This document shows positions 17,766-27,237 of a DNA stretch of 64,000 nt, piece by piece; the first letter of the stretch is position 1, and every line of letters begins with the position of its first letter. Source of the stretch: Moraxella catarrhalis. GTDB lineage: Bacteria > Pseudomonadota > Gammaproteobacteria > Pseudomonadales > Moraxellaceae. The stretch covers positions 372,001 through 436,000 of the forward strand of contig NZ_LXHE01000002.1 in NCBI RefSeq assembly GCF_001656295.1, read 5' to 3'. Below the pieces are notes generated by a model. It saw only the letters and a list, made by a program, of their open reading frames with translations, was not told the origin of the DNA and searched no databases. The position numbers and the translations under genes are program-made.

Positions 17766-20591
17766 TTAATAGTCGCGCTGCCAAGCATTTTGGACTTGAT
17801 CGTAGCCCATAACTTTCTCGCTCAAAAGTCGATTCAAGCGACCACCGCCACCGATGCCATTTAGGCGAACTTCTGCCATCATTGCCGTATTTGGTGATAA
17901 GTGCGGATTGAAGGCATCACGATAGCGTCTTGCATAGATCGATAAGCCATAGCAGCAGTCTTCATAATTAAGACCCACCAAAGAATCCATGACATAATCT
18001 AGGTTGTAGTCGTATTGTAGCTGCCCCATCACACGCCAGCGATTATTGATCGGAAAAACGGCAGAAGCGGTATATGCCGATAGGGCGGCTTGATTAAACT
18101 CACGATTTTCTTTTCTTTTTACAATACCTAGGTTAAATAACTTACGATCACTTGGACGATAGCGAATTTGTGCCACAATGCTACTCAAATCATAATTGGT
18201 TCTAAATGAACCCGATGCATCAAACCATAAATTATCTTTCGGCTGTAGGCTGGCTTGCCATGCCAAACCAGAGCTTCTGCTGCTATAGTTTTCACTGTCA
18301 TTGATACCAACACGCGTGTCATCCAATAAGATCTGTTCTGCAGCGCCACCTTCAAATCGCGTCCGACCCGTTTGGTCTATATAACGATAGCTGACTGCAG
18401 GCGTGATGGCGTGTAAATCTTGAATGCGATCATGACCCAAAAACCAGTTATTGTTCAAAAGCTGCTCATAGCTAAGCTGTGCAATTTTTGTCTCAAAATT
18501 TGGCACATTGTGTTGATCTTTAAAAGGCGTGTAGGTATAGTGTAATCTTGGTGTTAGTACTTGATAGCCACCTGCATCTTGACGCATGCCAAATGGCGCG
18601 CCTGCTTTTTCAAAGAACAGTCCAGCATCCAAGCTGACCGTTGGCGCAAATACCGAATAGCTGCCGTCTTGCTTGGTGAGATTTTGGTCGGCTAAGCTGT
18701 CTTCATCATAGTTGGCGTACAGATGCGTCAAGCTAAGCTTAGGTGTGAAATATCCCCACGAGCGCAGCAGTGGGTAACTGGCTGTGAATTGGTTAAATAT
18801 TCTGCCGCCGCTTTTTTCTGGTTCAGAGTTATCTTCAATGGATTTTTTGAAATAGGCTGAATTGTGAATGCCGCTTAGCTCAAGACCGCTGGGCGTGCCC
18901 ATCCAAGTTCGAGGCAAGCGATAATTGACTGACAGCTGGGGTAGGCGCGCATAGGGTCTGTCTTTGTCTGTGATTGGCGTGCCATCTAAGTTAAAGCCAT
19001 CTAAGCGCTGAAAATCTTCAAATCTTAAGTCAGCTGAGACATTTTCATCCAAAAAGCTTGCGCCAATGCGTCTTGGGAGATTTAGCTTGGTGGTCTCAAT
19101 GCCTAAAGTGTCAAAATCTGATAAATAACTGGCATCAGAGACATATTGATATTGTGCGTAAGTGGTGATTTTATCAAACTGCTTGGGCTGCCAGGTGTGA
19201 TCAAATCTGACTTGGCTACGGTCTTCATGATCATATTGACGATCTTTTGGAAGATATGAAGCAGTCAACACCCCTGATCCATAATCTTGGGTCAGATAAC
19301 GAAATTCACCAGTCAGCATAGGATTGCGGTTGGTAAATACAGTTGGCGTAATGGTTGCATCATAATTTGGTGCCAAATTCAGATAATAAGGCGTACTAAT
19401 TTCAAAACTGTCTGACGCACCAAATCCCATTGATGGCAATAAAAACCCAGAAGAGCGACGAGCATCGATTGGGAAATTAAAGTACGGCAAGTAAAATACA
19501 GGCACTTCTTTGATGCGCAGGGTGGTATTTTTGGCGATCGCACGACCTGTGTCGGTATTGATATCAATGCTATCAGCATCTAAATACCATTTGCGTTCTG
19601 TTGGTGGGCAGGTGGTGAACATGACATCTTGAAGCTGATATTCACTACTGCTGACCTTGTCCATTTGACTGGCGTAACCGTGCGCGTTAATGGTGGTACT
19701 TGCAAAAGCAACATCTTGCGCGACTGCTGTTTGTCCGTCCGTACGGTATTCTAAGTTTTCTGCTACACCGATAATGCCAGTACTGTTATCGCTTGCGCTG
19801 CCATCACTAAACTGCACTTGACCTGAAGCAATGGCTTGCCCTGTTTGGGTATCTAAGGTGAGCTTGTCGGCCATCACACGCTGACCGTTTTGTTCGACAA
19901 TGACATTGCCAGACAGTTCGGCATAAGTTTGGGCATCATAATAGCCATAATCCGCTTGAGCAAAAATACTGCCTGCTGCAAGCGGATTGCCATTTTCACC
20001 CAGTCTTGGGGCAACGGGGTTATTTGTACGTGCAGCTTGGTGGATTGGCTGCATCCACACACCTTGACAGCGAGCATCTGAGCTGGGTTTTGCGTGATAG
20101 TTTTCGGCTAATTTGGCTAAGCTTCTGCTGGCAGAGAGCGTAGCATGCTCAGCAGGTGGCTTGACGGTCTGTGAATTTGTATTATCTGGCTGACCAGCAA
20201 AGGCATCCAGCTGGCTGATTTCATGATTGCTTTGGCTTTTTTGATCACCAGTTTGCTCGGCTGCTTGCTGTGCGATGACCTCAAGATCGAAGCCATCAAA
20301 AGCATTTGCCGTCTCATCAATACTTTGTGGATCAGCATCTAGATCTGATGCAGCGGTAGGTTTGGCATCTGGTGCATAAGGCAAATCTTCTTTGCTAATG
20401 TCACTGTCTGCGCCAACAACTGTGAGTGAACGACTGGTATTGATCTCTGCATAAGTTGGCATCACAAATGGCAAACTGGCTGCACCAAACAGCGCATAAC
20501 GGATAGCGGCAGTCAAATACGAATTTGACTTTGAGCGATGGTGGTGAGCGGTGTGCATTGAACTGGCAGAAAGAATACGAGAGCGAATCAC
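17766..20591 (-). CDS. lptD: LPS-assembly outer-membrane protein LptD
   Basis: 941 residues, longer than E. coli LptD. A signal peptide ends near PTYA (about residue 48). A Ser/Asp/Gln-rich, low-complexity segment to about 165 follows, then an OstA/LptA-like jellyroll (AQTYAELSGNVIVEQNGQ, MADKLTLDTQTGQ) and a C-terminal beta-barrel. Cysteines are present in DARCQGVW, TTCPPTERKW and the adjacent pair EDCCYGL (about 879-880), matching the paired-disulfide layout of LptD. It inserts lipooligosaccharide into the outer leaflet with LptE. The extra N-terminal segment is unusual. Confidence 0.93.
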   Translation of the reverse strand: MIRSRILSASSMHTAHHHRSKSNSYLTAAIRYALFGAASLPFVMPTYAEINTSRSLTVVGADSDISKEDLPYAPDAKPTAASDLDADPQSIDETANAFDGFDLEVIAQQAAEQTGDQKSQSNHEISQLDAFAGQPDNTNSQTVKPPAEHATLSASRSLAKLAENYHAKPSSDARCQGVWMQPIHQAARTNNPVAPRLGENGNPLAAGSIFAQADYGYYDAQTYAELSGNVIVEQNGQRVMADKLTLDTQTGQAIASGQVQFSDGSASDNSTGIIGVAENLEYRTDGQTAVAQDVAFASTTINAHGYASQMDKVSSSEYQLQDVMFTTCPPTERKWYLDADSIDINTDTGRAIAKNTTLRIKEVPVFYLPYFNFPIDARRSSGFLLPSMGFGASDSFEISTPYYLNLAPNYDATITPTVFTNRNPMLTGEFRYLTQDYGSGVLTASYLPKDRQYDHEDRSQVRFDHTWQPKQFDKITTYAQYQYVSDASYLSDFDTLGIETTKLNLPRRIGASFLDENVSADLRFEDFQRLDGFNLDGTPITDKDRPYARLPQLSVNYRLPRTWMGTPSGLELSGIHNSAYFKKSIEDNSEPEKSGGRIFNQFTASYPLLRSWGYFTPKLSLTHLYANYDEDSLADQNLTKQDGSYSVFAPTVSLDAGLFFEKAGAPFGMRQDAGGYQVLTPRLHYTYTPFKDQHNVPNFETKIAQLSYEQLLNNNWFLGHDRIQDLHAITPAVSYRYIDQTGRTRFEGGAAEQILLDDTRVGINDSENYSSRSSGLAWQASLQPKDNLWFDASGSFRTNYDLSSIVAQIRYRPSDRKLFNLGIVKRKENREFNQAALSAYTASAVFPINNRWRVMGQLQYDYNLDYVMDSLVGLNYEDCCYGLSIYARRYRDAFNPHLSPNTAMMAEVRLNGIGGGGRLNRLLSEKVMGYDQVQNAWQRDY

Positions 20592-20849
20592 AGCTAAACC
20601 TTACAAATCAATATAAAATTTTTGCTATTTTACACCATTCTCAGCATTTGGTGCGATTATTTTATCGGTTTTGTGGATGAAATTGCAATCACACCATGGT
20701 CATATGCTTGATAGAGCGGTCAATTTTTTGGTTGAGTGTTTTAATGATAAGTTTGTCAAATGCTTGATTATTTTCCATTATGATACTGGTTTAAACCACC
20801 AAAATCCGCTAAACTGTCACTTTGATATTACCAACCGTTGAGAAAATTT

Positions 20850-21887
20850 ATGAGCGATGCGCGCCACACTCAGATGATGGAGTTTTTGAATGCAAATTTG
20901 GCAACCGACTTTCGTGTGGAGAGCTTGCCAGGAGATGCCAGTTTTCGTCGCTACCACCGCATTTATTTACCGACGAGTGGTGAGGAGGGCAGCCGCGAGA
21001 TGACGTATCTTTTGATGGATGCACCGCCTGACAAAGAAAGCATCCAAGAGTTTATCCACGTGGCGGACATCATGAGCGAAACGGTGAATGTGCCTGACAT
21101 CGTGGCGCGTGACGAAGCGATGGGATTTTTACTTTTGCAAGACTTTGGGGTGGTGGAGTTTGCTCACGCGATCGCCAAAGATACTGATAAAAAAGATGAC
21201 TATTACACCAAAGCCCTAAAGACGTTGGCTCAGCTGCAGACGATTGAGGGCGCTGATTTACCCAAGTACAGTGACGAAAAACTCGCTCAAGAAATGGACT
21301 TATTTAGCGAGTGGTTTTTACCTTATTTAGGCATTGGGCTAAATAAGGAGGATGCCCAAACATGGGAAAGTTTAAAAAAAACACTCATCACGCAGATCAG
21401 CAAGCAGCCCAAAGTGATCGTGCATCGCGATTACCACAGCCGTAATCTGATGATGGATAAAGGCAGCGATCATCTTGGTGTGATTGATTTTCAAGATGCG
21501 GTGATTGGTGCTTATACTTATGATTTGGTCAGCCTAGTGCGAGATGCATATATTGATTATGATGAAGCGTGGGCCCAAAAGCGCATTCATGAATTTTATC
21601 AATTGATCAAGCCTAGTGTTGATTTGGGGACATTCATTTCACAAACAAATATCATGGGTGTACAGCGTCATTTGAAAGTCTTAGGAATTTTTATTCGCTT
21701 ATCAGAGCGTGATGGCAAGCATCGCTACCTTGACAATATCCCTAAGGTGATGCGCGACTTGTTATCTGAGTTGTCTTGGCTATCTGAGCGTGGTAATGAG
21801 TCAATCTATGGTGAATTTATGGCGTGTCTTAAAGTAAATGTGCTGCCATCTTATCGCACCAAGTTTGGGTACTCGGAGGGATTATGA
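20850..21887 (+). CDS. amgK: N-acetylmuramate/N-acetylglucosamine 1-kinase
   Basis: About 345 residues with an aminoglycoside-phosphotransferase-like kinase fold. GDASFRRYHRI lies at the nucleotide-binding start, VIHRDYHSRNLMM is the catalytic loop, and IDFQDAVIGAYTYDLVSL holds the magnesium aspartate. With MurU it forms the recycling route that phosphorylates MurNAc and bypasses de novo UDP-MurNAc synthesis, a route that confers intrinsic fosfomycin tolerance in pseudomonads. The gene overlaps murU by ATGA. The ATG at 20850 fits better than a TTG twelve bases upstream. Confidence 0.9.
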   Translation: MSDARHTQMMEFLNANLATDFRVESLPGDASFRRYHRIYLPTSGEEGSREMTYLLMDAPPDKESIQEFIHVADIMSETVNVPDIVARDEAMGFLLLQDFGVVEFAHAIAKDTDKKDDYYTKALKTLAQLQTIEGADLPKYSDEKLAQEMDLFSEWFLPYLGIGLNKEDAQTWESLKKTLITQISKQPKVIVHRDYHSRNLMMDKGSDHLGVIDFQDAVIGAYTYDLVSLVRDAYIDYDEAWAQKRIHEFYQLIKPSVDLGTFISQTNIMGVQRHLKVLGIFIRLSERDGKHRYLDNIPKVMRDLLSELSWLSERGNESIYGEFMACLKVNVLPSYRTKFGYSEGL

Positions 21888-22597
21888 TTGAGCAAGCAAT
21901 GATCTTAGCGGCAGGCAAGGGCACGCGTATGCGCCCATTGACGCTCACAAAGCCTAAGCCGCTGATTCCGGTTGCCAGCAAGCCATTGATCGAATGGCAC
22001 ATCGAGCGCTTGGCGGCGGCAGGCGTACACCGCATTGTCATCAATACCAGCTATCTATCTGAGGTGTTACTCACAGAACTTAAGACACTCAATTTATCTC
22101 AAAAATTTGGCATTGAGATTTTGCTTTCTGTTGAGCAGGGTGAGCCGCTTGAGACTGCCGGCGGTATCAAGTTTGCTTTGGATCAAGGCTTGCTGCATGA
22201 TTCACCATTTATTTTGGTTAATGGTGATGTTTGGACGGAGTTTGAGTTTGATCAGCTGCTGAGTCATCAGCTTAATCACAGGTTGGCGCATCTGATTTTG
22301 GTGGATAATCCTAAGCATCACCCTGAGGGCGACTTTGGATTAATCAAAGACACAGTCACCCTAAAAAGTGATGGTCATAGCGCATTGACCTTTGCAGGGA
22401 TCAGTGTGATGTCACCTAAGATGGTAACATCATTAGATCAAGGACAGATCGCACCGCTAGCGCCGTATTTAAAATCTGCCATTAATCAGCAGTTGGTGAG
22501 CGGCGAGCGGATCACCGATCAATGGATGGATGTCGGCACGCTTGATAGGCTCGCTGAAACCGAGGCATACATCCAAAATAAATATGGTAAAAATTAA
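21884..22597 (+). CDS. murU: N-acetylmuramate alpha-1-phosphate uridylyltransferase
   Basis: 237 residues with the nucleotidyltransferase signature LAAGKGTRMRPLTLTKPKPLIPV at the N-terminus, VNGDVW for metal binding, and a WMDVGT motif near the end. It transfers UMP to MurNAc-1-phosphate. The start codon overlaps the amgK stop by four bases, indicating coupled translation. A related GlmU/RmlA-type sugar nucleotidyltransferase is excluded mainly by the AmgK partner and the short length. Confidence 0.9.
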   Translation: MIEQAMILAAGKGTRMRPLTLTKPKPLIPVASKPLIEWHIERLAAAGVHRIVINTSYLSEVLLTELKTLNLSQKFGIEILLSVEQGEPLETAGGIKFALDQGLLHDSPFILVNGDVWTEFEFDQLLSHQLNHRLAHLILVDNPKHHPEGDFGLIKDTVTLKSDGHSALTFAGISVMSPKMVTSLDQGQIAPLAPYLKSAINQQLVSGERITDQWMDVGTLDRLAETEAYIQNKYGKN

Positions 22598-22669
22598 AAA
22601 ATAACCCATTAAATATCAATCACTTATAAACTTTATCCAAAATATCAGGTAATTTCACCCAAAAAGCAT

Positions 22670-22697
22670 TTGACACTGCTGTGAAATTCTATATAAT
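22670..22697 (+). promoter_or_regulatory. Strong sigma-70 promoter of the tRNA pair
   Basis: ttgaca (22670-22675) and tataat (22692-22697) are separated by 16 bases: consensus hexamers. Transcription would begin near 22704, leaving a leader of about 125 bases before tRNA-Val. Confidence 0.88.
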
Positions 22698-22831
22698 ACG
22701 CACCACAACGAACGAACACAGTGAGACATCACTCACTAAGTCGTTTAAGAACTTAAAATGTTGATACCTTGACACCGTATCGAATCTTTTTCTTAAACAC
22801 AGTAAACTGTTTAAAGAAAAAACACATTTTA

Positions 22832-22907
22832 GGGTGGTTAGCTCAGTTGGTAGAGCATCTGCCTTACAAGCAGAGGGTCAGCGGTTCGATCCCGTTACCA
22901 CCCACCA
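22832..22907 (+). tRNA. tRNA-Val (TAC)
   Basis: 76 bases. Acceptor gggtggt pairs with accaccc, with D-arm agctcagttggtagagc, anticodon loop cttacaa (TAC) and T-loop ggttcgatcc. CCA is encoded. Four bases separate it from tRNA-Asp. Confidence 0.96.
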
Positions 22908-22911
22908 TATT

Positions 22912-22988
22912 GCAGCGGTAGTTCAGTTGGTTAGAATACCGGCCTGTCACGCCGGGGGTCGCGGGTTCGAGTCCCGTCCGCTGCGCCA
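22912..22988 (+). tRNA. tRNA-Asp (GTC)
   Basis: 77 bases. Acceptor gcagcgg pairs with ccgctgc, the anticodon loop ctgtcac has GTC, and the T-arm is gcgggttcgagtcccgt. CCA is encoded. It is cotranscribed with tRNA-Val. Confidence 0.96.
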
Positions 22989-22994
22989 TATCTC

Positions 22995-23029
22995 AAAATC
23001 CCAAGTCTTTATGGCTTGGGATTTTTTTT
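22995..23029 (+). terminator. Terminator of the tRNA operon
   Basis: aaaatcccaag (22995-23005) and cttgggatttt (23015-23025) pair, followed by a run of T. Confidence 0.9.
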
Positions 23030-23146
23030 GTATTATAAATAAAAATATCAAAACTGCTTGCGATGTATTAATTTTTGTTTAAAATAACACAGCATCTATT
23101 TTGTATGAATGCTTTATTATTTGAATGATTTAAGGATGAAATTGCG

Positions 23147-24388
23147 ATGAAATATTCTTCGTTAAAACTTGCCATAGTCACTGCTTTATTTGGGCTAAAT
23201 GCCGTCAGTATCGCACAAGCTGCACCGATTTTGCAGGCACATCAAGATTATAGTTATGTCAATCACGCCAAAGCCAATGCTTGGCTTGAAATCGATGTCA
23301 AAGCGTTTGAAAATAATATCATGCGCTTGCAGCACAATTTATCCGATTCAACCAAAATTTGCGCCATCATGAAGGCGGATGCATATGGTAATGGCATTGA
23401 TTTGTTGATGCCAAGTATCATTAAGCTGAATGTTCCTTGTATTGGTATTGCAAGTAACGAAGAAGCCAAAATCGCGCGTGCACATGGCTATCAGGGAGTG
23501 ATTATGCGTGTGCGCTTGGCAAGCACAGATGAGGCTAAGACTGCATTGGAATATGATGTCACTGAACTTACAGGTAGTCTGGCTCATGCCCAAGCACTAA
23601 ATGAGCTTGCTGCAGCAAATGGTAAACAGCTTAATGTGCATTTATCGCTTAACAGTGGCGGCATGGATAGAAATGGTCTGGATGTCCAAAACTCCCAAGG
23701 CAAAGCCGATGCGCTTGCCATTACAAAGTTATCAGCGCTGAAACTGACTGGCATTATGACGCATTATGCTTTTGAAGAAGAAGACTATGTACGTGAGCGT
23801 TTGGCTCGATTTAATGAGCAAAGCGCTTGGCTGATAAATGAAGCAAAACTGGATCGTAGCCAGTTGACTTTACACACTGCCAATTCCTTTGCGACCATCA
23901 CTGTACCCGAAAGTCATTTGGATATGGTTCGCCCAGGCGGGCTGATTTATGGTGACACGATCGATGCTAAGCCTGCGTATCAGCCGATCATGAGCTTTAA
24001 GACTAAGGTGGCAGGCGTGCAATTTTATCCAAAAGGCTCAACAGTGGGCTATGATGGCACGCATACCTTGCAGCGCGACTCTTATTTGGCGAATCTGCCT
24101 TTTGGTTATTCAGATGGATATCGGCGTGCATTCACTAATAAAGGCGTGGTACTGATTGGCGGTATGCGCGCGCCAGTATTGGGCAAGGTATCGATGAATA
24201 CGACGATGGTGGATGTGACAGATATTATCACTAGGCAAGCTGTTAATATCGGTGATGAGGTGGTGATCTACGGTCGCCAAGGTAAGGCGCAAATCAGCCA
24301 AGGTGAAATTGAAGGCATTAATGATGCTTTGTTGGCGGATCTTTATACCATTTGGGGTAACTCAAATCCTCGCGTGATTAAGCCTTAA
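23147..24388 (+). CDS. Periplasmic broad-spectrum amino-acid racemase (alanine racemase fold)
   Basis: 413 residues with a clear signal peptide (MKYSSLKLAIVTALFGLNAVSIAQAAP). The PLP lysine lies in CAIMKADAYGNG near residue 76, and the second catalytic tyrosine region is VGYDGTHTLQRDS. KVSMNTTMVDVT completes the alanine-racemase C-domain. The secreted form with this spacing resembles Bsr-type broad-specificity racemases of Vibrio and pseudomonads, which make non-canonical D-amino acids in the periplasm that modulate peptidoglycan. No cytoplasmic Alr or DadX lies nearby. A Bsr assignment rather than secreted Alr is inferred from the signal peptide and general pattern. Confidence 0.85.
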   Translation: MKYSSLKLAIVTALFGLNAVSIAQAAPILQAHQDYSYVNHAKANAWLEIDVKAFENNIMRLQHNLSDSTKICAIMKADAYGNGIDLLMPSIIKLNVPCIGIASNEEAKIARAHGYQGVIMRVRLASTDEAKTALEYDVTELTGSLAHAQALNELAAANGKQLNVHLSLNSGGMDRNGLDVQNSQGKADALAITKLSALKLTGIMTHYAFEEEDYVRERLARFNEQSAWLINEAKLDRSQLTLHTANSFATITVPESHLDMVRPGGLIYGDTIDAKPAYQPIMSFKTKVAGVQFYPKGSTVGYDGTHTLQRDSYLANLPFGYSDGYRRAFTNKGVVLIGGMRAPVLGKVSMNTTMVDVTDIITRQAVNIGDEVVIYGRQGKAQISQGEIEGINDALLADLYTIWGNSNPRVIKP

Positions 24389-24468
24389 AAGGGTAAATGG
24401 CACAAGATGTGCAATGGTAAATTGTCCTGCTTGACTAGATTACCCCACATTCAAATCAGGAGAGCGCT

Positions 24469-25380
24469 GTGATCGTCCGAGATAAATCAAACAGTTTCAA
24501 ACTACTATTTGCATGGCGTGGCACGGTGCTACCCAAAGTGTTGCCAACGATATTAGGTATCATGGTACTGTCTTTAATCGCTGGTTTTGTGGCACAGTTT
24601 CAGTGGTATTATGTCGCTACCGTGCCTGCGGTTGGTTTTACGATGTTTGGTGTTATCATCTCCATATTTTTGGGATTTCGTAATAATGCTTGTTATGATC
24701 GATGGTGGGAAGGTCGTAAGCTGTGGGGTGCTTTGGTGGCTAATACGCGTCATCTAAGCCGTGATAGCCATTTTTTAGCACCAAATGAGCGTGAATCACT
24801 ACTGTATCAGATGCTACTGTTTGTGGCGACACTTCGTGATCGGTTGCGTGGACAAAATATTCAGCGATCACAGTTTGGCTACACGAAGATTGATGATCAT
24901 TATTTGGACTGGCTTGATCAGCAGATCAATGCGCCGCAACGAGTTTTGGAGGCGATGCAAAAGCAATTAATCAAATCAGTTCAGCAAGGTCAAATGAGTG
25001 ATGTCATTTATATGACCATCCAAAAACATGTGATTGAAATGGGGGGCATCCAAGCGGGCTGCGATCGTATTCACAGCACGCCATTGCCATTTCCCTACTC
25101 AGCACTACTGCATCGGGCGGTATATTGTTTTTGTTGGGCGCTGCCTTTTGGTTTGCAATCCGCGATGGGTTTTTGGACACCGTTATTGGTTGGGTTTATT
25201 TCTTATTTATTGCTTGGGCTAGATGAGCTGGCACGGCAACTAGAAGAACCTTTTGGCTCTGACCATCATGATTTGGCACTTGATATGATGGTGAGAATGA
25301 TTGAGCGTGAAACCTTGATGCTGATGGATAAGCCACTGCCTAAGTCGTGGGAGATTGATAAGAATTTTAATATGAGCTAA
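24469..25380 (+). CDS. Bestrophin-family (UPF0187) channel
   Basis: 303 residues. Four hydrophobic segments sit in the family layout, with FRNNACYDRWWEGRKLWGALVANTRHLSR near residue 70 as the diagnostic motif and PFPYSALLHRAVY near 210. Bacterial bestrophins form pentameric ion channels of the inner membrane; the ion carried is not predictable here. Start is GTG, with CAGGAGAG five bases upstream. Confidence 0.85.
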   Translation: MIVRDKSNSFKLLFAWRGTVLPKVLPTILGIMVLSLIAGFVAQFQWYYVATVPAVGFTMFGVIISIFLGFRNNACYDRWWEGRKLWGALVANTRHLSRDSHFLAPNERESLLYQMLLFVATLRDRLRGQNIQRSQFGYTKIDDHYLDWLDQQINAPQRVLEAMQKQLIKSVQQGQMSDVIYMTIQKHVIEMGGIQAGCDRIHSTPLPFPYSALLHRAVYCFCWALPFGLQSAMGFWTPLLVGFISYLLLGLDELARQLEEPFGSDHHDLALDMMVRMIERETLMLMDKPLPKSWEIDKNFNMS

Positions 25381-25391
25381 TTTTTTGCTTA

Positions 25392-26507
25392 TTATTTGGG
25401 TTCTGAAAGATTATCCTCGATGTTTGGTGCAATCTTATGACCCTCATGAGAGATATAGGGCTTAGATCCTAAGGGTGGCTTGGTTAGTACTGGCGGATTT
25501 GGATCTGAGTGTTGCTCTGGCGGATTCAGATCAGTTTGTGCAAGATATTGAGCATTTTGTATATTTTGCTGAGAATCTTGTGGATATGTGACTTGGCAAG
25601 CGTTAATACTGGTCACATAATTCATTAAATCCCCTGATTGTCGAACTGCTTCAGAACCCTTGACGCCTTGGTTTAATACGACCTCTAAAACCGCAGGATT
25701 ACTGATTTGAGCAAGATACCTGTCAGCGACTGGCATATATGACCAATGCCAAGGTTCAGGATTGTATCCATGATGACGATCAGTACCATAAGTTTGACAA
25801 AATCCATATTTGGACGCATTATTTTGTAGCCACTCATAAACCTTTACACCTGCTTTTGATTTCCAATAGGCTGTTTCCACACTATTAAAATCGACATCAG
25901 TCCCCCAATGATGGCGACTGGTTCCTGGAAATGAAGACCATTTTAGGATATTTTTGGCATGATTAATATCATCATTTGGGCGATTTCCCCATTTATTCTC
26001 CCAAATTTGCTTTTGTCTTTGATAAGAACGAAATGCTGATACGACGCTAAGTTTAATATTATCCGCTTGTGCAGCCTGAATCATAGTGATCAAAGGGTTA
26101 TAAACTTCAGGATGAATTTTTTCGGGCTTTAAGGTGTATTTTTTTGGAATGGGCACCAATTTGATCGAGCTTTGATTAAAAACGCCATGAACTTCTTGCA
26201 GGCGAGCTGGCTTAGATGTCGTGAGCTCCAAGGGCTTGGTTAATTCATTTATCTCAATTGACTGATTGGTATAAATCACTGGCTGAACTGGATTGGAGCC
26301 GCCCATATACGGTTGTTGCATTTGAGGCTGTGTTAATGCACTCATTAAAGTGTGATTTTTGTCTTCATCTGTCTGATTTTGCTGATAAAACTGATAACCA
26401 AAAACAGTCATGCCCAATGAGCCAAAGACAATCAAAACCCAACCCATTTTATTTAGATAGTTGGGTTTCTTTGGGTTTTTGGGGGTATAACTTCTTTTAG
26501 GGGGCAT
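25392..26507 (-). CDS. Membrane-anchored D-Ala-D-Ala carboxypeptidase, VanY/M15B family
   Basis: 371 residues. A single N-terminal membrane anchor (WVLIVFGSLGMTVFGYQFY) is followed by a linker and an M15B zinc peptidase domain at about 115-270: SAFRSYQRQ, SRHHWGTDVDFN (zinc His and Asp) and EPWHWSY (catalytic Glu and zinc His). A proline-rich tail of about 60 residues follows. It should trim the terminal D-alanine of peptidoglycan stems in the periplasm. It is not evidence of glycopeptide resistance: VanX, VanA and VanRS are absent. Confidence 0.88.
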   Translation of the reverse strand: MPPKRSYTPKNPKKPNYLNKMGWVLIVFGSLGMTVFGYQFYQQNQTDEDKNHTLMSALTQPQMQQPYMGGSNPVQPVIYTNQSIEINELTKPLELTTSKPARLQEVHGVFNQSSIKLVPIPKKYTLKPEKIHPEVYNPLITMIQAAQADNIKLSVVSAFRSYQRQKQIWENKWGNRPNDDINHAKNILKWSSFPGTSRHHWGTDVDFNSVETAYWKSKAGVKVYEWLQNNASKYGFCQTYGTDRHHGYNPEPWHWSYMPVADRYLAQISNPAVLEVVLNQGVKGSEAVRQSGDLMNYVTSINACQVTYPQDSQQNIQNAQYLAQTDLNPPEQHSDPNPPVLTKPPLGSKPYISHEGHKIAPNIEDNLSEPK

Positions 26508-26524
26508 AATGACTCAAATATCTA

Positions 26525-26552
26525 AAACCCAAGCAATGTTGGGCTTGGGTTT
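26525..26552 (-). terminator. Terminator of the SH3 lipoprotein gene
   Basis: aaacccaagc (26525-26534) and gcttgggttt (26543-26552) are exact complements, seven bases past the lipoprotein stop on the minus strand and ahead of the carboxypeptidase gene. Confidence 0.75.
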
Positions 26553-26558
26553 AAAAAA

Positions 26559-27127
26559 TTAATACTGCAAATAAGCACCAAAGCTATAACCAGTTAATCC
26601 AGCAGCATCCACAACTTTTACCCAGCAGCCATATAGACCATTGATGGTTTGGCAGTTGGTTGTTTCACCAACGACCCAAATGTCTTCGCCGTCATACAAG
26701 TAGCCAGCTTTGCGCGCGTTGCGATTTGGTGCGCTACGAACCATGACATTACTGCCATGCTGGTCAGTACATAGGCGCGTTTACGGACAACTCGTTCGCT
26801 GACTTGTGGGGCAGGTGCAGGCTTAGGTGGCAAGGGTGCAGCTTGTGCCATTGCATTTGGATCTTGAGTTTGGGGCATCTGATTGGGCTGCATGGGCATC
26901 TGTTGCTGATTGGTGATTGGTTGCCCGTACTGATTGTATTGCTGCACAGGCTGCTGACCATTGGGAATGACAGGCTGTAGATCTTGTACTTGTGGCTGCT
27001 GCGCCGTTTGTGCAGGAGGTGCTTCATCTTTTAATATTTCACGTGCGACGCCTTTCACAACATCATCACAAGCAGTCAGTAAAGTTGTCCCTGCTATCAG
27101 GGCTGCTAATAGGATTCTACGCGCCAT
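26559..27127 (-). pseudogene. Lipoprotein with C-terminal SH3b-like domain, frameshifted
   Basis: The N-terminal part starts MARRILLAALIAG and has lipobox LTAC, followed by a Gln/Pro-rich region. The frame loses sense after RKRAYV (about 26768), while another frame carries a good bacterial SH3 domain ending in GYSFGAYLQY at 26559 (DQHGSNVMVRSAPN, WVVGETTNCQTINGLYGCWVKV). Joining the frames needs one base inserted near 26762-26770. There is no slippery homopolymer there, so programmed shifting or simple slippage is unlikely; it is either a recent mutation or a sequencing error. The intact product would be a 190-residue envelope lipoprotein. Confidence 0.75.
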
Positions 27128-27237
27128 GGTATGACCTTTAAGTAAGCTGTTTAGATTGTTAAGATTTATTATTTTTATTTTATAATAAATCATTAGCCAT
27201 TTCAATTGAAATGTATTTTTATATTAATTCACCAATA

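Noticed and set aside
22834-23082. 82-codon ORF on the plus strand
   Set aside because: It reads straight through tRNA-Val, tRNA-Asp and their terminator; the RNA genes explain the sequence.
25392-26507. Vancomycin-resistance gene vanY
   Set aside because: The peptidase family matches, but no VanA ligase, VanX or VanRS genes are present; it is a housekeeping-type M15B carboxypeptidase.
26750-26775. Programmed frameshift in the SH3 lipoprotein
   Set aside because: No slippery heptamer and no downstream structure are seen; mutation or sequence error is simpler.
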